A stretch of DNA of 5,433 bases. Origin: Rhodothermales bacterium. Lineage in GTDB: Bacteria > Bacteroidota > Rhodothermia > Rhodothermales > UBA10348. The stretch lies in the NCBI GenBank assembly GCA_013003255.1, contig JABDJZ010000229.1, positions 1 to 5,433 of the forward strand, read 5' to 3'. The translations under genes and the position numbers were made by a program. Under the pieces are notes generated by a model, which was given only the letters and a program-made list of their open reading frames with translations, searched no databases and was not told where the DNA came from. Below, in pieces: positions 1 through 5,433 of this stretch (positions within the stretch are counted from its first letter, which is position 1; each line of letters begins with the position of its first letter).

Positions 1-213
1 GGCCAGGACGCCATGGGACCGCAGAAACATCGCCTCGCGATGCAGGTGGCCGCCACGCCGCAGGGAGGCCAGCAGCCCGAAGCCGTGCATCATCACCACA
101 GGGTGGCGCACCGGGATGACGGGTGGCTGGGGATAGACCTCGCGTCCCGCAATGCGGCGGACGGCCGTTTTTCCCAGGTTGGAGACGGACCCCGTAATGG
201 GGTTGGTCATCAT
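1..213 (-). CDS. Lipase-like alpha/beta hydrolase, N-terminal 71 codons (cut by window edge)
   Basis: The reverse strand from the ATG at 213 stays open for 71 codons to the left edge, so the gene is partial and its nucleophile and acid/His residues lie outside. After about 36 residues comes HPVVMMHGFG (residues 37-46). This is a hydrophobic strand followed by an HGFG oxyanion-hole loop, as in triacylglycerol lipases and related esterases. A stretch ending in LRSHGVLA (64-71) follows and fits the helix and second strand where these enzymes raise an upstream chain-end variant of 'L..~G..V'. I see no signal peptide, so the product is probably cytoplasmic or membrane-associated. Two ATGs are adjacent (213 and 210), and a TTG at 231 is an in-frame alternative. 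No clear Shine-Dalgarno precedes any of them. It lies 42 nt after the stop of the lipid-kinase-like gene on the same strand, suggesting co-transcription. Substrate is unknown; a non-lipase alpha/beta hydrolase is possible. Confidence 0.72.
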   Translation of the reverse strand, partial: MMTNPITGSVSNLGKTAVRRIAGREVYPQPPVIPVRHPVVMMHGFGLLASLRRGGHLHREAMFLRSHGVLA

Positions 214-255
214 GGATCGGTTGTCAGCCAAGGGAAATCCGCCGGTGTTGAATGG

Positions 256-879
256 CTACCAGAGGGGGGGCATCCCCGCCATCGCCCATAGTACGGTGGC
301 CGCCACGAAGGGCAAAAGGAGGTTGTCGTTGATACGCAGTGGCGGGATTTCCATTACGGCCGCGATGCCCACCGCGGTGAGTTTGTCAGGCCACGGAATG
401 GACGGGAAGAATAGGGCGCTGACCACCCCGGTCACCAGGAAGGCCAGCGTTCCTTCCACCGTTCGGGATCCGCCGGGCCACTTCCGTCGACCCCATTTGC
501 GCCCGACCAGCGCGGCGCCTGCGTCGGCCAGCATGGCGATGACCATTCCCGGCGCTGCGAAGCGGGCAGGGAACACAAGGAGCAATAGAAGAGCCGTCAG
601 CATCACCCAGGTGGCCCCATTGAAGAAAACGCGGTTTCCACTCGAGTCCCGTTCGTCCGCCCGCATCATGAAGCCCAGGTGCTCGCTCAGCCAGTCACTG
701 ACGGCGTCATTCTTCAGGCGATACCGGTCGAGAAACATGGCCGACACGGCCAGCGGAGCCAGGATCGCAAGGCCGGTCGTGCGGTCAATCAGCAGCATCG
801 AAGCCGGGATGAGCATCGCGACGACGTGGAGGGCCTTGCGTGCGATTTCGCCGGAGTACGGAAGGGAGGGGGCACTCAT
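256..879 (-). CDS. Dolichol/phytol kinase-like (SEC59/CdsA-like) integral membrane protein
   Basis: The 207-residue product is strongly hydrophobic, with about six or seven membrane segments. The family pattern is visible: RKALHVVAML near the N terminus (14-23), then LADAGAALVGRKWGRRKW (117-134) with Asp119, then SRTVEGTLAF (138-147), and a C-terminal acidic site with Glu177 and INDNLLLP (183-190). This arrangement is typical of the COG0170 group: dolichol, phytol and farnesol kinases, which use a CTP-type donor and resemble phosphatidate cytidylyltransferase. The expected role is phosphorylation of a polyprenol or isoprenoid alcohol in the membrane, but the substrate cannot be read from sequence. 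I chose the ATG at 879 because the conserved region begins just after it. An in-frame ATG at 942 would add 21 residues with no family resemblance, although it has a GAAGG six bases upstream. The gene diverges from the yjbR-like gene and precedes the lipase-like gene. Confidence 0.78.
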   Translation of the reverse strand: MSAPSLPYSGEIARKALHVVAMLIPASMLLIDRTTGLAILAPLAVSAMFLDRYRLKNDAVSDWLSEHLGFMMRADERDSSGNRVFFNGATWVMLTALLLLLVFPARFAAPGMVIAMLADAGAALVGRKWGRRKWPGGSRTVEGTLAFLVTGVVSALFFPSIPWPDKLTAVGIAAVMEIPPLRINDNLLLPFVAATVLWAMAGMPPLW

Positions 880-986
880 GGCGGCGAAGATAACCTGCCA
901 GTGGGTTAGCACCCCAGTCGTCGTAGGGGTTGCGCGGGGCATGCGCTACCTTCGGGCGATTAAGGGGCCGGCGCCCCCTCAGCCTC
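880..986. promoter_or_regulatory. Divergent promoter region between the lipid-kinase-like and yjbR-like genes
   Basis: This is the only place where transcription must start in both directions. Two similar octamers face outward: TACCTTCG on the plus strand at 947-954 and TATCTTCG on the minus strand at 892-885. Each differs by one base from TAnnTTTG, the -7 element known in Bacteroidota promoters. No convincing upstream TTTG or TTGACA element sits at the right distance from either; the nearest plus-strand TTG (930-932) is only 14 nt upstream. If the minus-strand box is real, its transcript would begin at about the ATG at 879 and be nearly leaderless. The assignment rests on the layout plus weak motif matches. 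Confidence 0.35.
964..977 (+). other. Small GC hairpin in the 5' leader of the yjbR-like gene
   Basis: GGGGC at 964-968 and GCCCC at 973-977 are perfect inverted arms separated by the four bases CGGC. The structure ends nine bases before the ATG at 987, where a ribosome-binding site would normally lie, and no Shine-Dalgarno is present. It could lower or modulate translation initiation, or it may simply be a chance palindrome in GC-rich DNA. Confidence 0.3.
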
Positions 987-1352
987 ATGACGCTTGAAGC
1001 CTTTTACGAGTTCGCGACCTCCCTCCCGGAAGTCACCGAAGACTTCCCGTTTGGCCCGGAGACCCTGGTGCTTCGGACACGCACGAAGATCTTTGCACTG
1101 ATCGGTGTCGAGACCCTGCCGCTCAGGGCAAACCTCAAGTGTGAACCTGAGCGTGCGGTGGGCCTGCGCGAGGAGTACGAGGGGGTAATTCCCGGCTGGC
1201 ACATGAACAAGAAGCACTGGAATACGGTCTACCTCTCAAGCGACGTGCCTGGCCCACTGATCCGCGAGCTAATACGACACTCATGGGAGCGGGTCGTGTC
1301 GGGAATGTCGAAGCGGGATCGGGACGAACTCCTTGCACAACTCAGCGAATGA
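987..1352 (+). CDS. YjbR/MmcQ-family protein (DUF419)
   Basis: The product has 121 residues, the usual size for this small single-domain family. Hallmark segments appear in order: LPEVTEDFPFGPETLV (13-28), then a strand RTKIFALIG (32-40), then NLKCEPERAVGLREEYEG (49-66), then VIPGWHMNKKHWNTVYL (67-83), and finally an SWERVV helix (99-104). YjbR proteins adopt a compact 'double-wing' fold that has been proposed to bind DNA. Their cellular role is not established, so no function should be assumed. I chose the ATG at 987, because the family begins there; an in-frame TTG at 930 would add 19 unrelated residues. No Shine-Dalgarno is visible. Its TGA overlaps the ATG of the downstream pseudouridine synthase (ATGA at 1349-1352), so the two are probably co-transcribed and translationally coupled. 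Confidence 0.88.
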   Translation: MTLEAFYEFATSLPEVTEDFPFGPETLVLRTRTKIFALIGVETLPLRANLKCEPERAVGLREEYEGVIPGWHMNKKHWNTVYLSSDVPGPLIRELIRHSWERVVSGMSKRDRDELLAQLSE

Positions 1353-2020
1353 CCCCAGAAGTACTCTTCATCGACAACCACCTCCTGGTGGTGAACAAGC
1401 CCGCGGGCATGCTGGCGCAGGAAGACGAAACGGGTGACCTGGACGTCATCACCTGGGCCAAGCACTACCTCAAGGAGCGGTTCAACAAGCCCGGAAACGT
1501 CTTCGCTGGACTGGTTCACCGGCTGGACCGGCCCGCGAGCGGGGTCATGGTCATCGCCAGGACCTCGAAGGCAGCGGGACGCCTGGCCGACACGTTCCGA
1601 AATCGGCAGGTGGACAAGACCTACCTGGCCCTGGTCGAGGGTGTGCCGCCTGATCAAGGGCAGGCCGTCGATCACCTGGCCAAGGTGCAGCGAAAGGTCA
1701 AGGTGGTGAGGCCGACACACCCGGAGGGCAAGAAGGCCTCGCTGACCTGGACGCTGCGCGGAAATCTGGACGGGTTCTCGCTGGTCGAGGTCAAGCTGGA
1801 CACCGGGCGGCCTCACCAGATCCGGGTTCAGATGGCGTCCCGTGGATGGCCGCTGGTCGGGGATGTTCGATACGGGGCCAAGCGGGAGTTCGATGGGCGC
1901 AACCTGGCGCTGCACGCGTGGAAGCTGGGCCTGGAGCACCCCGTTCGGCGTGAACCGCAGGCGTGGACGGCCGCTCCCGGCAAGCGCTGGCCGATGTGGG
2001 TTCGGGAAATGGTGGGGTAA
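1349..2020 (+). CDS. RluA-family RNA pseudouridine synthase
   Basis: This 223-residue enzyme should isomerise uridine to pseudouridine at specific positions in rRNA or tRNA in the cytoplasm. The catalytic motif is GLVHRLDRPASGVMV (54-68), with Asp60 as the catalytic aspartate. Other family elements are the N-terminal VLFIDNHLLVVNKPAGML (5-22), then VDKTYLALVEG (88-98), GRPHQIRVQMA (153-163), the GDVRYGA loop (171-177) and LALHAW (186-191). There is no N-terminal S4 domain, so it resembles the short stand-alone RluA-type proteins and not RluC or RluD. The target nucleotide cannot be assigned. An upstream in-frame start at 1283 lies inside the yjbR-like gene and adds unrelated residues, so the ATG at 1349, directly before the conserved region, is preferred. 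It overlaps the upstream stop by four bases and has no Shine-Dalgarno, consistent with initiation by coupling. Confidence 0.93.
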   Translation: MTPEVLFIDNHLLVVNKPAGMLAQEDETGDLDVITWAKHYLKERFNKPGNVFAGLVHRLDRPASGVMVIARTSKAAGRLADTFRNRQVDKTYLALVEGVPPDQGQAVDHLAKVQRKVKVVRPTHPEGKKASLTWTLRGNLDGFSLVEVKLDTGRPHQIRVQMASRGWPLVGDVRYGAKREFDGRNLALHAWKLGLEHPVRREPQAWTAAPGKRWPMWVREMVG

Positions 2021-2044
2021 GTCGGCGCGGCGCACGCGGCTGAC
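2021..2044 (+). terminator. Hairpin directly after the pseudouridine synthase stop codon
   Basis: GTCGGCGCG (2021-2029) can pair with CGCGGCTGAC (2035-2044), giving nine base pairs with one G-T wobble and one bulged base around a five-base loop. It begins at the base after the TAA. There is no run of T after it, so it is not a textbook intrinsic terminator. Its position between convergent genes makes a role in 3'-end formation or RNA stabilisation plausible. Confidence 0.4.
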
Positions 2045-2096
2045 GCCCACGGAACCGGCCAAGCGCGGCTGACGGCGCCCCGCGCGCACGGAACCG
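2035..2096. repeat. Imperfect direct repeat, two copies, in the convergent gap
   Basis: CGCGGCTGACG occurs at 2035-2045 and 2064-2074, and CACGGAACCG occurs at 2048-2057 and 2087-2096. The same two words therefore appear in the same order twice, separated by 2 bases in the first copy and 12 in the second. This looks like a tandem duplication followed by a small insertion, or a two-copy piece of a dispersed intergenic repeat. It occupies most of the 80-nt gap between converging genes. Confidence 0.6.
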
Positions 2097-2106
2097 CGGG
2101 TCAGCC
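2067..2106 (-). terminator. Inverted repeat spanning the stop of the 97-residue gene
   Basis: GGCTGAC (2067-2073) is a perfect inverted match to GTCAGCC (2100-2106), with 26 GC-rich bases between. The right arm contains the TGA stop (2103-2101) of the minus-strand gene, so the transcript of that operon could fold here. The same GGCTGAC word also occurs at 2038-2044 in the other hairpin, so alternative pairings are possible. No T tract follows on the minus strand, so terminator activity is inferred from position only. Confidence 0.35.
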
Positions 2107-2394
2107 CGGAATCGTCATCGCCTGCACCCCGTCCTTCATCGCCCGGGGCTCCGGAAGTACACAGACCTCCTCTCCCCGAAACGGGTCAACCACCACGGGG
2201 ATGTAGTTGTAGGTGCCGAAGTCCTTGGGCTTTCGGCTCAACCGGACGGCAACGGCCTGTCGAAAACGCTCGAACGCCTTGGGGCCCATCACGATGTAGC
2301 GAGCCTCCGAACCGGCGGAGACGAGCCCGGCAAGGCTCTGGTCGATGAAGTCCAGGATGTCGTCCTGGCCCGGAGAAAACTGGAGAATGGTCAC
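2101..2394 (-). CDS. Uncharacterised 97-residue protein coupled to the ABC ATPase
   Basis: The family is not recognised. The start is a GTG whose bases overlap the TGA of the ABC ATPase gene (GTGA at 2391-2394), so translation is probably coupled and co-expression is likely. The protein is soluble-looking, with no signal peptide or membrane segment. It reads as an N-terminal helix (about 9-26), a short strand ARYIVMGPKAF (31-41), a helix with basic residues (42-54), and then two strands around YNYIPVVVDPF (62-72) and EEVCVLPEP (75-83). This order loosely recalls the A-domain of HK97-fold capsid and encapsulin proteins, but no diagnostic motif supports that. It could also be an accessory factor of the exporter. 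The reading frame is intact and well coded to the TGA at 2103-2101. High confidence that it is a gene; function unknown. Confidence 0.8.
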   Translation of the reverse strand: MTILQFSPGQDDILDFIDQSLAGLVSAGSEARYIVMGPKAFERFRQAVAVRLSRKPKDFGTYNYIPVVVDPFRGEEVCVLPEPRAMKDGVQAMTIPG

Positions 2395-3101
2395 GCGGCG
2401 TGCTGGTCAGATCCGTCCGCAAAATAGACGCGGAGCTCCTCCAGCGTCTCATCGGAGGTCGGTGCGTCCTTGACCACCTTTCCCTTGTCGATGAGCGTGA
2501 TCCGCTCGCAGAGGTCGGTCACATGGACCAGGTCGTGGCTCGAGATGAGCATGGTGGCTCCCGTGGCAGCGTGCATGTCGCGCAGCAGCTGCTTGAGTCG
2601 AAGCTGGCTCGGCGGGTCAAGGTTGGCGAAGGGCTCATCGAGTACCAGGAGTCGCGGACTCACGAACATGGCCGCTGTGATGCCCACTTTCTTGGCGTTT
2701 CCTGTCGAGAGGTCGCGCAGGTACTTCGAAGCATCCCCGTTGGTTGGCAAGAATGTGCGGTAGGGTGCAAGCGCATTCTCCGCCTCAGGGCGCGAGAGCC
2801 CATAGATGGTGCGGATGAAATCGAGGAATTCGTCGCCGGACAGGTAGTCGATGAGGAATCGCTGGTCCAGGTAGGATCCGGTGAACGACTTCCAGTTGCC
2901 TTCGGAGACGGGCTGCCCGTCAATCTTGATCTCGCCGGTGGAAGGCTCAATCAGGTCCAGCAGCAGGCGAAGGAAGGTGGTCTTACCTGCTCCGTTCGAG
3001 CCTACCAGGCCGATGATCTCTCCGTCTCCAGCGCGCCACTGGGGCACCTGGAGCACAGTCCGGCCGTCATACCGCTTGGAAATCTGCTCGTAGTAGATCA
3101 T
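2391..3101 (-). CDS. ABC transporter ATP-binding protein (partner of DUF5687 permease)
   Basis: This 236-residue nucleotide-binding subunit powers the membrane partner encoded just upstream. Walker A is GSNGAGKT (34-41), a Q-loop glutamine lies in TGSYLDQ (Gln80), Walker B is LLVLDEPFANLD (151-162) with catalytic Glu156, and the switch histidine is in SSHD (His189). The signature motif reads LSTGN (131-135) where most ABC proteins have LSGGQ. All other catalytic residues are present, so the domain should hydrolyse ATP. The YLDQRFLIDYLS segment after the Q-loop also fits the ATPases that accompany DUF5687 proteins. Its ATG overlaps the permease stop (ATGA at 3098-3101), and its own TGA overlaps the GTG of the next gene, so the three are translationally linked. 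The transported substrate is unknown; ABC-2-type architecture suggests export. Confidence 0.94.
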   Translation of the reverse strand: MIYYEQISKRYDGRTVLQVPQWRAGDGEIIGLVGSNGAGKTTFLRLLLDLIEPSTGEIKIDGQPVSEGNWKSFTGSYLDQRFLIDYLSGDEFLDFIRTIYGLSRPEAENALAPYRTFLPTNGDASKYLRDLSTGNAKKVGITAAMFVSPRLLVLDEPFANLDPPSQLRLKQLLRDMHAATGATMLISSHDLVHVTDLCERITLIDKGKVVKDAPTSDETLEELRVYFADGSDQHAA

Positions 3102-4639
3102 GACTGAACGGCGAATCCGCTGAGCATGCGATGCTTTCGGCGACTAACGCGCCGGGCGTGGCGGCGGGTCCAGAGTTCGGTAGTCAAAAGGCCGATCAGT
3201 CCGACGCCGGCCAGCAGGGACCAGGCGAGCGTCGGCGTGTCCCTGAAGATCACCAGGAGCACCGTAGGCGGGACCGCGGTCGGCAGGAACCAGAGCCAGT
3301 GCTTGGCTGAGAACCCCTCATAGTTGAAGAACCCACCGGAGCGCCCCAGGTCAATACGCTCCCGGTTTCGTGTGGCGAGTTCGAGAATCACCTGCGTCGT
3401 GATTCCGGCGTTGTAGAACAGGAAAGCCACGTGGAGGGGAATCAGGTCCGGCTGGAAGATCATGAAGACCGGGAGCGAGACGATGAAGAGCACCAGGCAA
3501 CTACCCTGCAGCACAATGGTCTTGGAGCGCGTGAGGGTGCGCGTGTCCACGGAACGCGCCAGCATGCCCTCCATGTAGCTGGACTCCCAGGAGAACATGA
3601 GCTGGCCGTAGTTGAGGGCGAATCCCCCGGAGGCGAACAGGCCGATGACGGCACCGAGGGCCACGCCGTCGAAGATCCCTGGCGAGGCCAACAGGAAGAT
3701 GAGGTAGACCGTCGAAAACATCAGGGAGACCACCAGATAGTGGCGCGGCCTGCGGTTCCGCCACATGAGTCGCAGCTCAAGCCAGATCAGATGGCCGGCC
3801 AGATCCCAACGTTCGGCCAACTCGTGCAGACGACCGGCCTGGGCGGACGGGACCACCGGAGGGTCCTCTCTCCGAAGCGCCTGCAAAAGCGCGCCGCCGG
3901 CCAGAATGCCCGTGCCGACCACGCCCGCGACAACGGACAGCGCCATGATCCAGCTGAACGCGTGCATCTCGCCGAAGACAGCCGACGAGAGAATGCCGAT
4001 GATCCCCGCGCCGAGGTACTCATCCGCCAGAGTGATGGCGAGAACCCCGGCGAGTCCCGCCAGGATGGCCTTCTCGTAGCGTGTGAGTTGGGCCCGGACG
4101 TAGAGGTTGAGGAAATTCGAAATGAGCAGGGCTCCCACCACACCTCCAACCCAGAGCGCGGCCCCCAGCGCGCCATCAACTGGAGCCAGGTGGTTTACCG
4201 CATAGGGCACCGCAAACAGTAGCGGGAAGAGGTTGTGTGCCGAAAACACCGAGGCCGAGCAGAAAAACCCTACCAGCAGCCATCGTGGGAACGGAAGATG
4301 GAGGAAGGACTCCACCTGCATCTTGGGCGTCTTCTGAAGCAGGAAGCGGAGGAAGAAGAGCCCCACCAATGTGGGAAGCACGTGCTGATCCACCAGTTCC
4401 GGAACGCTGGCTCCGCCGCGGATGGAGTCCACAAAGACGGGCAGGAAGGCACCCAGCGTAAAGAGCGTAAACGCAATGTAGGTGCCGAACAGCGTGACCA
4501 CGATGCTCGAACCCAGCTTGCCCTGGCCGCGAAAACTGCGGATACGGTACCGGACCTGCTGCCCTACGAGTAGCCAGAGGAGCACGGGGGCCGATGCCGC
4601 ACGGAACGGCCGGTTTGGGTCAGTAAGTGGTCCGGGCAT
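3098..4639 (-). CDS. DUF5687-family ABC-2-type membrane subunit
   Basis: The 513-residue protein has roughly eleven or twelve hydrophobic segments (for example near 44-70, 88-104, 120-147, 157-180, 228-255, 300-318, 324-345, 374-396, 400-420, 448-465 and 470-490) and no signal peptide. Recognisable features are NYGQLMFSWESSYMEGMLA (343-361), the charged patch RTLTRSKTIVL (367-377) leading into a membrane segment, and NYEGFSAKHWLWFLP (439-453). These match what I recall of DUF5687, a family of putative ABC permeases common in Bacteroidota. It should form the pore of an exporter with the adjacent ATPase. An amphipathic, arginine-rich stretch (28-37) precedes the first membrane segment, as in ABC-2 coupling helices. 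The ATG at 4639 has no Shine-Dalgarno. It lies 27 nt after the RNase R stop, so it may share that gene's transcript. Confidence 0.87.
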   Translation of the reverse strand: MPGPLTDPNRPFRAASAPVLLWLLVGQQVRYRIRSFRGQGKLGSSIVVTLFGTYIAFTLFTLGAFLPVFVDSIRGGASVPELVDQHVLPTLVGLFFLRFLLQKTPKMQVESFLHLPFPRWLLVGFFCSASVFSAHNLFPLLFAVPYAVNHLAPVDGALGAALWVGGVVGALLISNFLNLYVRAQLTRYEKAILAGLAGVLAITLADEYLGAGIIGILSSAVFGEMHAFSWIMALSVVAGVVGTGILAGGALLQALRREDPPVVPSAQAGRLHELAERWDLAGHLIWLELRLMWRNRRPRHYLVVSLMFSTVYLIFLLASPGIFDGVALGAVIGLFASGGFALNYGQLMFSWESSYMEGMLARSVDTRTLTRSKTIVLQGSCLVLFIVSLPVFMIFQPDLIPLHVAFLFYNAGITTQVILELATRNRERIDLGRSGGFFNYEGFSAKHWLWFLPTAVPPTVLLVIFRDTPTLAWSLLAGVGLIGLLTTELWTRRHARRVSRRKHRMLSGFAVQS

Positions 4640-4666
4640 ACGCAGGAGAAGGCGCGCCGGGGCCGC
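4640..4666. other. 27-nt spacer between the RNase R gene and the permease gene
   Basis: The spacer contains the eight-base palindrome GGCGCGCC (4651-4658) but no T tract or long hairpin that would terminate transcription. No promoter-like element is visible. This suggests that the ribonuclease gene and the exporter genes are read through as one unit, although an internal promoter inside the RNase R coding region cannot be excluded. Confidence 0.4.
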
Positions 4667-5433
4667 TCAGGCAAACACGAAGTCTATCTCGCGACTCTCG
4701 GTGTTGGCGGACGCTACGACCACCTTCACCGGGTCCCCGAGTTTGAACCGGCGCCCTGAGTTTCGACCCACCAGCATGTACGCCAGTTCGTCATACTCAT
4801 AGTAATCGTCCGATAGCTCTCGAACATGAACGAGACCTTCCACCAGGAGCGAACTCAATTCCACGAAGAGACCGAATGAGGTAACCCCGGAAATGACGCC
4901 CTCGAAGGTGTCGCCCACATGCTGCTGCATGTATTCGACTTTTTTGAGCTTCACCGACTCTCGCTGCGCTTCGTCCGCGATGCGTTCGCGTTCTGAAAGA
5001 TGCTCGCATTGTCCGTTGAGGGTCCCGTAGTCCGGGCTCTTTTCGTCCCGGGACATGTGTCGCAGAATGCGGTGCGTGATCAGGTCCGGGTAGCGGCGAA
5101 TGGGACTGGTGAAGTGCGAGTAGTGCTTGAAGCCCAATCCGAAGTGCCCGTTCTCTTCTGGCGAATATCTGGCCTTGGCCATGGCCCTGAGCGCAGCTTG
5201 CTGGATTACCGGCTGCTCCGGCTTTCCTTCAGCGTCCCGCATCAACTGGTTGAGGGCTTGCGGGGCGATGGTACCGTCGCGTGATTCCACCGTGTATCCG
5301 AATCCCCGGACGTAGGCCACAAGTTGCTTGATCTTCTCCTGGTCCGGCGCATCGTGCGTCCGGAAGACGCCGGCCCGCTTGGGCTCGGCCTTGACGATGT
5401 GAAGCGCCACCGTCTGGTTGGCCAGGAGCATGA
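4667..5433 (-). CDS. rnr: Ribonuclease R, C-terminal part (cut by window edge)
   Basis: The visible 254-plus residues carry the end of the RNB exoribonuclease domain and one S1 RNA-binding domain. Counting from the methionine at 5431, which is internal, the segment MLLANQTVALHI (1-12) is the conserved strand and helix after the active site. HFGLGFKHYSHFTSPIRRYPDLITHR spans 96-121 and includes the RNB signature HFTSPIRRYPDL. GDTFEGVISGVTSFGLFVEL (173-192) opens the S1 domain. RNase R degrades structured RNA 3' to 5' and acts in rRNA quality control and mRNA turnover. The protein ends at REIDFVFA just after the S1 domain, with no lysine-rich tail of the kind found in E. coli RNase R. RNase II is an alternative, but the segment layout fits RNase R better. 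The catalytic aspartates and cold-shock domains lie beyond the right edge. Confidence 0.92.
   Translation of the reverse strand, partial: MLLANQTVALHIVKAEPKRAGVFRTHDAPDQEKIKQLVAYVRGFGYTVESRDGTIAPQALNQLMRDAEGKPEQPVIQQAALRAMAKARYSPEENGHFGLGFKHYSHFTSPIRRYPDLITHRILRHMSRDEKSPDYGTLNGQCEHLSERERIADEAQRESVKLKKVEYMQQHVGDTFEGVISGVTSFGLFVELSSLLVEGLVHVRELSDDYYEYDELAYMLVGRNSGRRFKLGDPVKVVVASANTESREIDFVFA

Noticed and set aside
930..986. Upstream TTG start for the yjbR-like gene
   Set aside because: It would add 19 residues with no family similarity and would place the start within the divergent promoter region, overlapping the alternative start of the opposite gene.
152..997. Long plus-strand open frame of 281 codons opposite the lipid-kinase-like gene
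   Set aside because: Its translation has no recognisable family pattern and is rich in Arg, Ala and Ser as expected of a GC-rich antisense shadow. The minus-strand frame has clear membrane segments and conserved motifs.
1229..2089. Minus-strand open frame of 286 codons opposite the pseudouridine synthase
   Set aside because: The translation is low-complexity, rich in Arg, Pro, Gly and His, and without motifs. The plus strand carries an unmistakable RluA domain in the same interval.
2021..2106. CRISPR or mobile-element end
   Set aside because: There are only two imperfect repeat copies with unequal spacing, no spacers of uniform length, no transposase and no target-site duplication.
2400..3107. 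Plus-strand open frame of 235 codons opposite the ABC ATPase
   Set aside because: It is the antisense of a well-conserved ATPase and shows no independent domain. Long antisense frames are common at this GC content.
3431..4222. Plus-strand open frame of 263 codons opposite the permease
   Set aside because: The translation is full of Gln, His, Glu and Arg, typical of the complement of a hydrophobic membrane-protein gene, and nothing in it resembles a known protein.

Overview
The window is a compact, GC-rich bacterial chromosomal segment with about seven genes and almost no non-coding DNA. The best lineage clue is the exporter operon. Its membrane subunit looks like the DUF5687 family, which is typical of Bacteroidota and relatives, and its ATPase has the matching LS-x-GN signature. 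Start codons mostly lack Shine-Dalgarno sequences, which also fits that group. High GC suggests a high-GC relative such as Rhodothermota, but this is an inference and not a proven assignment. There is no sign of a mobile element, CRISPR array, tRNA or rRNA.

Layout: (1) 1-879, minus strand: a membrane lipid-kinase-like gene (dolichol/phytol kinase or CDP-diglyceride synthetase type), followed 42 nt later by the first 71 codons of a lipase-like alpha/beta hydrolase that runs off the left edge. (2) 880-986: a short divergent promoter region. (3) 987-2020, plus strand: a YjbR/MmcQ-family protein overlapping by four bases (ATGA) with a RluA-family pseudouridine synthase. (4) 2021-2100: a convergent gap of 80 nt with an imperfect direct repeat and hairpins, the likely terminator for both sides. 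(5) 2101-5433, minus strand: the C-terminal part of ribonuclease R (it enters from the right edge), then 27 nt later a DUF5687 ABC permease, then the ABC ATPase (ATGA overlap), then a 97-residue unrecognised protein (GTGA overlap).

Functionally there are three units: a lipid or isoprenoid membrane pair, an RNA-modification pair, and an RNase R plus ABC exporter operon. The least explained item is the 97-residue protein coupled by overlap to the ABC ATPase. Its predicted layout faintly recalls the A-domain of HK97-fold shell proteins, but that is speculation from pattern alone.
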